7,829 bases of DNA from OFTM382 sp964352615 (GTDB lineage Bacteria > Planctomycetota > Phycisphaerae > Phycisphaerales > UBA1924). Location: assembly GCA_964352615.1 (NCBI GenBank), contig CAYGSG010000105.1, forward strand, positions 1-7,829, written 5' to 3'. The translations under genes and the position numbers were made by a program. How positions within the stretch are numbered: position 1 is the first letter of the stretch; every line of letters begins with the position of its first letter. The notes beneath the pieces are model-generated. The model had not been told where the DNA came from. It worked only from the letters and a program-made list of their open reading frames with translations, and did no database searches. Shown in pieces: positions 5,240 through 7,829 of the stretch.

Positions 5240-5248
5240 AGTCTAGCA
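5240..5248 (-). promoter_or_regulatory. Extended -10 promoter for the coiled-coil / small protein operon
   Basis: TGCTAGACT on the minus strand (TGn followed by TAGACT) is a good extended -10. No convincing -35 is seen 16-18 nt upstream. Transcription would start near 5233, giving a leader of about 80 nt that contains the hairpin at 5207-5227. The 237-nt gap after the HEAT gene agrees with a separate transcription unit. No clear terminator for the HEAT gene is visible in 5249-5389. Confidence 0.45.
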
Positions 5249-5389
5249 CTCCAAAGCCAGCCCCGGGGAAGCGTCCACGACCGCCCGCCGTCCGGGCCGT
5301 CCTTTAGACGCTCGATCTGTGTGATTGATACATCCAGCCCCGCAGCCTGTCAATCCGGGTGCCTGTCCCACTCTGGACTGGGTCCCCTA

Positions 5390-6481
5390 TCAACGACCAG
5401 CCACAGAGTCCAGCACCCCCGCCGCCGCCGACACTCGCACCAGCGGGTTCGGGTCTTCCAGCAGCCGTTCGAGCGCCGCCCGGGCCTCATCGCCCCGCAT
5501 CACGCCCAGCACCCGCGCCGCCTGCGCACGCACGAGCGGGTTCTGGTCGTTCACATACTCAAGGCCCACGAACGCCCCGTCGTTCTTGCCGAGTTGGCCC
5601 AGGCTCTGGGCCGCTGCGAGACGGATTTCTGCGGGCATCTGCTGGCCTGTCGTTCCGTCGCGGTACACGACCAGATTGGTCAACTCAGGAATCGAGCGCC
5701 TGCTCGATACCTCGCCCAGCATCTGCGCCGCGACCGCCGCCGTCTCCAACTGATCGGGCGTGGATGGGAACAGCGCCGCGTGCAGCGTGTGGATCTCCTG
5801 CTCCTCGCCGAGCCTCACGAGTGCCTGCGACACCGCGAGCCTGAGCATCCTGATCTCGCCCTCGCCCGAGCGTGGCATGGTCGAAGCCGCGGCGGCCCTC
5901 AGCATCGGCACCGCCGAGTCATCGCCGATCAGCCCGAGCATGGTCGCCGCGTGCGCGCGCACTCGCGCCGAGCCCGACCGCGTGAGCAGATCGCCCAGCG
6001 GGGTCAGGTCCGCCGACCGGTCGCCAAGCTTGACCGAGGCGTACAGCGCCGAAGCCTGTACATAGGGCGAAGCGTCCCGCTGCAACGCACGAACCGCGCC
6101 GAGCTGGTCCCGCTGCGAAGTCTCGCCCGCAACCGTTGCCGCGACCGTGCGCACGCCCTCGTTGCTGTCCCGCAGCGCCACGCCCAGCACCGGGCCAAGC
6201 CGAGCGGGCGATGCCGACAGCCCCTCGATAGCGTTGGCGCGGACCTGCGCGCTGCTTGACCTCGTCGCCGCCACCAGTTCAGCAATGGCGCGTTCCCGCA
6301 ATTCGCTTCGGCTGAGCGTCGCGCCCTGGGTCGCCTGCACCCCGCCTGCCTGCGTTCCGCCGGGTGCCACAGCGGGCTCAGCGCCGCCGCCGCTCGCGCA
6401 CCCTGCAAGCCAGCCGCAGCCCGCTGCCCCTACCAGTCCCGCTGCGGCCATCTTCTGCCATGTGTGCCATGCACGCTTCAT
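5390..6481 (-). CDS. HEAT-repeat lipoprotein
   Basis: The 363-residue precursor has a lipoprotein signal: a basic start (MKR), a hydrophobic core and the lipobox LAGC with Cys28 as the lipidated residue. Residue +2 is Ala, with no Asp retention signal. A Gly/Ala/Pro-rich tether (about 31-54) leads to about nine HEAT-like helical repeats (about 55-360). Examples are SAQVRANAIEGL (78-89), GSARVRAHAATMLGLIGD (170-187) and NPLVRAQAARVLGVMRG (314-330). HEAT solenoids bind proteins, so a role as an envelope scaffold or adaptor is likely; no catalytic motif is present. The start at 6481 is fixed by AGGAG (6490-6494) with 8-nt spacing and by the signal peptide. The longer frame to 6610 would overlap lnt and bury the signal. 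It begins 43 nt after the lnt stop, so the two are probably co-transcribed. The binding partner cannot be deduced. Confidence 0.88.
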   Translation of the reverse strand: MKRAWHTWQKMAAAGLVGAAGCGWLAGCASGGGAEPAVAPGGTQAGGVQATQGATLSRSELRERAIAELVAATRSSSAQVRANAIEGLSASPARLGPVLGVALRDSNEGVRTVAATVAGETSQRDQLGAVRALQRDASPYVQASALYASVKLGDRSADLTPLGDLLTRSGSARVRAHAATMLGLIGDDSAVPMLRAAAASTMPRSGEGEIRMLRLAVSQALVRLGEEQEIHTLHAALFPSTPDQLETAAVAAQMLGEVSSRRSIPELTNLVVYRDGTTGQQMPAEIRLAAAQSLGQLGKNDGAFVGLEYVNDQNPLVRAQAARVLGVMRGDEARAALERLLEDPNPLVRVSAAAGVLDSVAGR

Positions 6482-6524
6482 CCGGTTCGCTCCTGACGTT
6501 GGTTCAAAGTCTCGCTCCGCTGTG

Positions 6525-7829
6525 TCACGCAGCATCGGCCGAATCGGGCTCAGGGCGTTGAAAGACCCCGCCCCGCCTGATACCGCGTGCCCAGCCCCGC
6601 ACCCATCCAAACGCCAGCACGACCACGATCAGCCCCAGCCCCGCTGGCGCCAGCCATGGAACCACATACCCGCCCCGGCTGTACGGGCTGACCGCTCCGA
6701 CCGTTCGCACCTCAGCGGCCAGCACGCCCTCGGCCCATGCGTCCAACCGGCTCAACACCCGCCCGTGGGCATCGACCGAGGCGCTCACACCCGTGTTCGC
6801 CGACCGCACCATCGGGGTCCAGAGTTCCACGCTCCTCCAACGCGACAGCGTCAGGTGCGCCTCCCGCCCCACGGGCCAGCGGTCGAACCAGCCGTCGTTG
6901 GTCAGCCCGATCAGCACATCCGCCCGCCGCTCGCCCCCGTGCGAGACCAGCTCCCGGCAGACCGAGGCCGACGTCGCCTCAAAGCACACCGGCGTTGCCG
7001 CCCTCACCGGTCCATCAGCCCCACCGAGCGTGAACCGCGTCGCGGCCCTGCCACTCGCGCCTCGGCTGAGATCAAACCGCATCCCCACCGCCCCGATGCC
7101 CACGTTCAGCAGCCAGTCTTGCAGGCCCTTCCAGTGCTCGATCACGGGCATCACTTCGCCAAACGGCGTCAGGTGCTGCTTGTCGTACCGCTGCGCGCTC
7201 ACGCCGCGTTCATCGAGCAGGTGCACGCTGTTGTACCGCGCGTCGAACTCGGCCTCGGGCCGGTTGTTCTCATCGACGGTGATTCGAAGGTTCTCGTAGC
7301 CGTCGGAACCAATGAGCATCGGGATGCCGATCACATCTTGCCAGAACACCAGCGTGTCGGCGCACACCAGCGACCAGATGTACCGCTTGTCCTCAGCCGC
7401 CGCCATGCGCCGCACCGCCGAGGGTTCCTGCTGCCCGTCGCGCCCTCGCCACACGAGCTTGGTGTACTCGGCGTCGCCCCGCTCGGGCGTCTCGAACCAG
7501 ATCAGGTCCGCGTCTCGCTCCGCCGCGACATCGGCGGGCGCGATGGTGTCACCCGGAAACATCGTCTCGGGCCACACGATCACGTCCGGTGCGGGCTGGG
7601 CGAGCGCTGCTTGCTGCGAAAGCTCGATCAGTTGCTCCATCGAGCGAAGCCGATCAGCCGTCCCCCACACGCCACGCACGCTCTGCGCCATCGAGGTCTG
7701 CACCGCAGCCACCCGCAGCACCGGGCCGTCCGCTGGCGGCGACCACCCCCACCACGACAGCCCGGCCCACGCCACCACCACCGAGCCGACCCACACAAGA
7801 CCAGCCCGGCGCGCGCGCAACACGCACAC
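6525..7829 (-). CDS. lnt: Apolipoprotein N-acyltransferase, C-terminal part (5' end outside window)
   Basis: Lnt transfers an acyl chain from a phospholipid to the N-terminal Cys of diacylated lipoproteins at the outer face of the inner membrane. The visible 434 residues contain one TM (about 11-29), the nitrilase-type domain (about 37-378) and a C-terminal TM (about 388-409). The catalytic triad is in place: Glu88 in VIWPETMFPG, Lys217 in RYDKQHLTPFGE and Cys282 in VCFEA. The PFGE glutamate (225) and the NDGWF (311-315) and RSANTGVSA (342-350) blocks also match Lnt. Full-length Lnt has several more N-terminal TM helices, so the true start lies beyond the right edge. The first visible codon (GTG at the edge) is not evidence of a start. 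The Glu-to-Lys distance is about 129 residues against 68 in E. coli Lnt, pointing to an insertion of about 60 residues. A lipobox protein gene follows 43 nt downstream. Confidence 0.94.
   Translation of the reverse strand: MCVLRARRAGLVWVGSVVVAWAGLSWWGWSPPADGPVLRVAAVQTSMAQSVRGVWGTADRLRSMEQLIELSQQAALAQPAPDVIVWPETMFPGDTIAPADVAAERDADLIWFETPERGDAEYTKLVWRGRDGQQEPSAVRRMAAAEDKRYIWSLVCADTLVFWQDVIGIPMLIGSDGYENLRITVDENNRPEAEFDARYNSVHLLDERGVSAQRYDKQHLTPFGEVMPVIEHWKGLQDWLLNVGIGAVGMRFDLSRGASGRAATRFTLGGADGPVRAATPVCFEATSASVCRELVSHGGERRADVLIGLTNDGWFDRWPVGREAHLTLSRWRSVELWTPMVRSANTGVSASVDAHGRVLSRLDAWAEGVLAAEVRTVGAVSPYSRGGYVVPWLAPAGLGLIVVVLAFGWVRGWARGIRRGGVFQRPEPDSADAA

Noticed and set aside
5346..5413. Inverted repeat CTGGACT (5373-5379) / AGTCCAG (5407-5413) and the motif GGTGCCTGTCCCACT near the HEAT stop, considered as a terminator or a fourth dispersed repeat
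   Set aside because: The stem is only 7 bp with a 27-nt loop and no T-run. The motif recalls the linker of the dispersed repeat (CCCGTCCCACTGGA), but the hairpins are missing.
6482..6610. 43-codon N-terminal extension of the HEAT protein
   Set aside because: It would overlap the end of lnt and bury the lipoprotein signal peptide; ATG 6481 has AGGAG at the right distance.

Overview
The window looks like a piece of a high-GC planctomycete chromosome, most likely Phycisphaerae. The main reasons are two membrane proteins with the short Cys4 ribbons (CPxC...CPKCG, CxxCGYP...CPECG) that are very common in that group, an Lnt gene followed by a repeat-rich lipoprotein, and dispersed two-hairpin repeats of the kind that give spurious peptides (GRASCPS, QPCRL, WPSLAG) in planctomycete and verrucomicrobial genomes. 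This taxonomic call is recalled knowledge, not a database result.

Layout. (1) 3-971 (+) is the C-terminal part of a large MscK/MscM-type mechanosensitive channel, cut by the left edge. (2) 982-1953 (-) is a ZntB-type CorA-family transporter, convergent with the channel and only 10 bp from it. (3) 1954-2107 is a divergent intergenic region with a promoter for each flanking gene and one dispersed repeat. (4) 2108-2929 (+) and 3209-3799 (-) are two convergent unnamed membrane proteins, each with a Cys4 ribbon. A 21-bp tandem array lies between their 3' ends, and two more copies of the dispersed repeat lie upstream of the second gene. (5) Everything from 4066 to the right edge is on the minus strand. 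In transcription order it holds lnt (5' end outside the window), a HEAT-repeat lipoprotein, a membrane-anchored coiled-coil protein, and a 67-residue single-pass protein ending in an intrinsic terminator.

How the genes may work together. The right half reads as envelope genes. Lnt completes lipoprotein maturation, its downstream neighbour carries a lipobox, and the coiled-coil protein and small membrane protein form a tight pair, probably with their own promoter at about 5240. The left half carries ion and osmotic functions (channel and divalent-cation transporter). No mobile enzyme, CRISPR array, defence gene, tRNA or rRNA was seen.

The most interesting signals are in the non-coding DNA. 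Three -10-like hexamers each sit exactly 6 nt before an ATG, as expected for leaderless mRNAs. One of these ATGs opens a five-codon mini-ORF whose stop overlaps the GTG start of the second ribbon protein. The composite repeat lies in the same relative orientation in front of both ribbon-protein genes. A phased 21-bp array separates their 3' ends.
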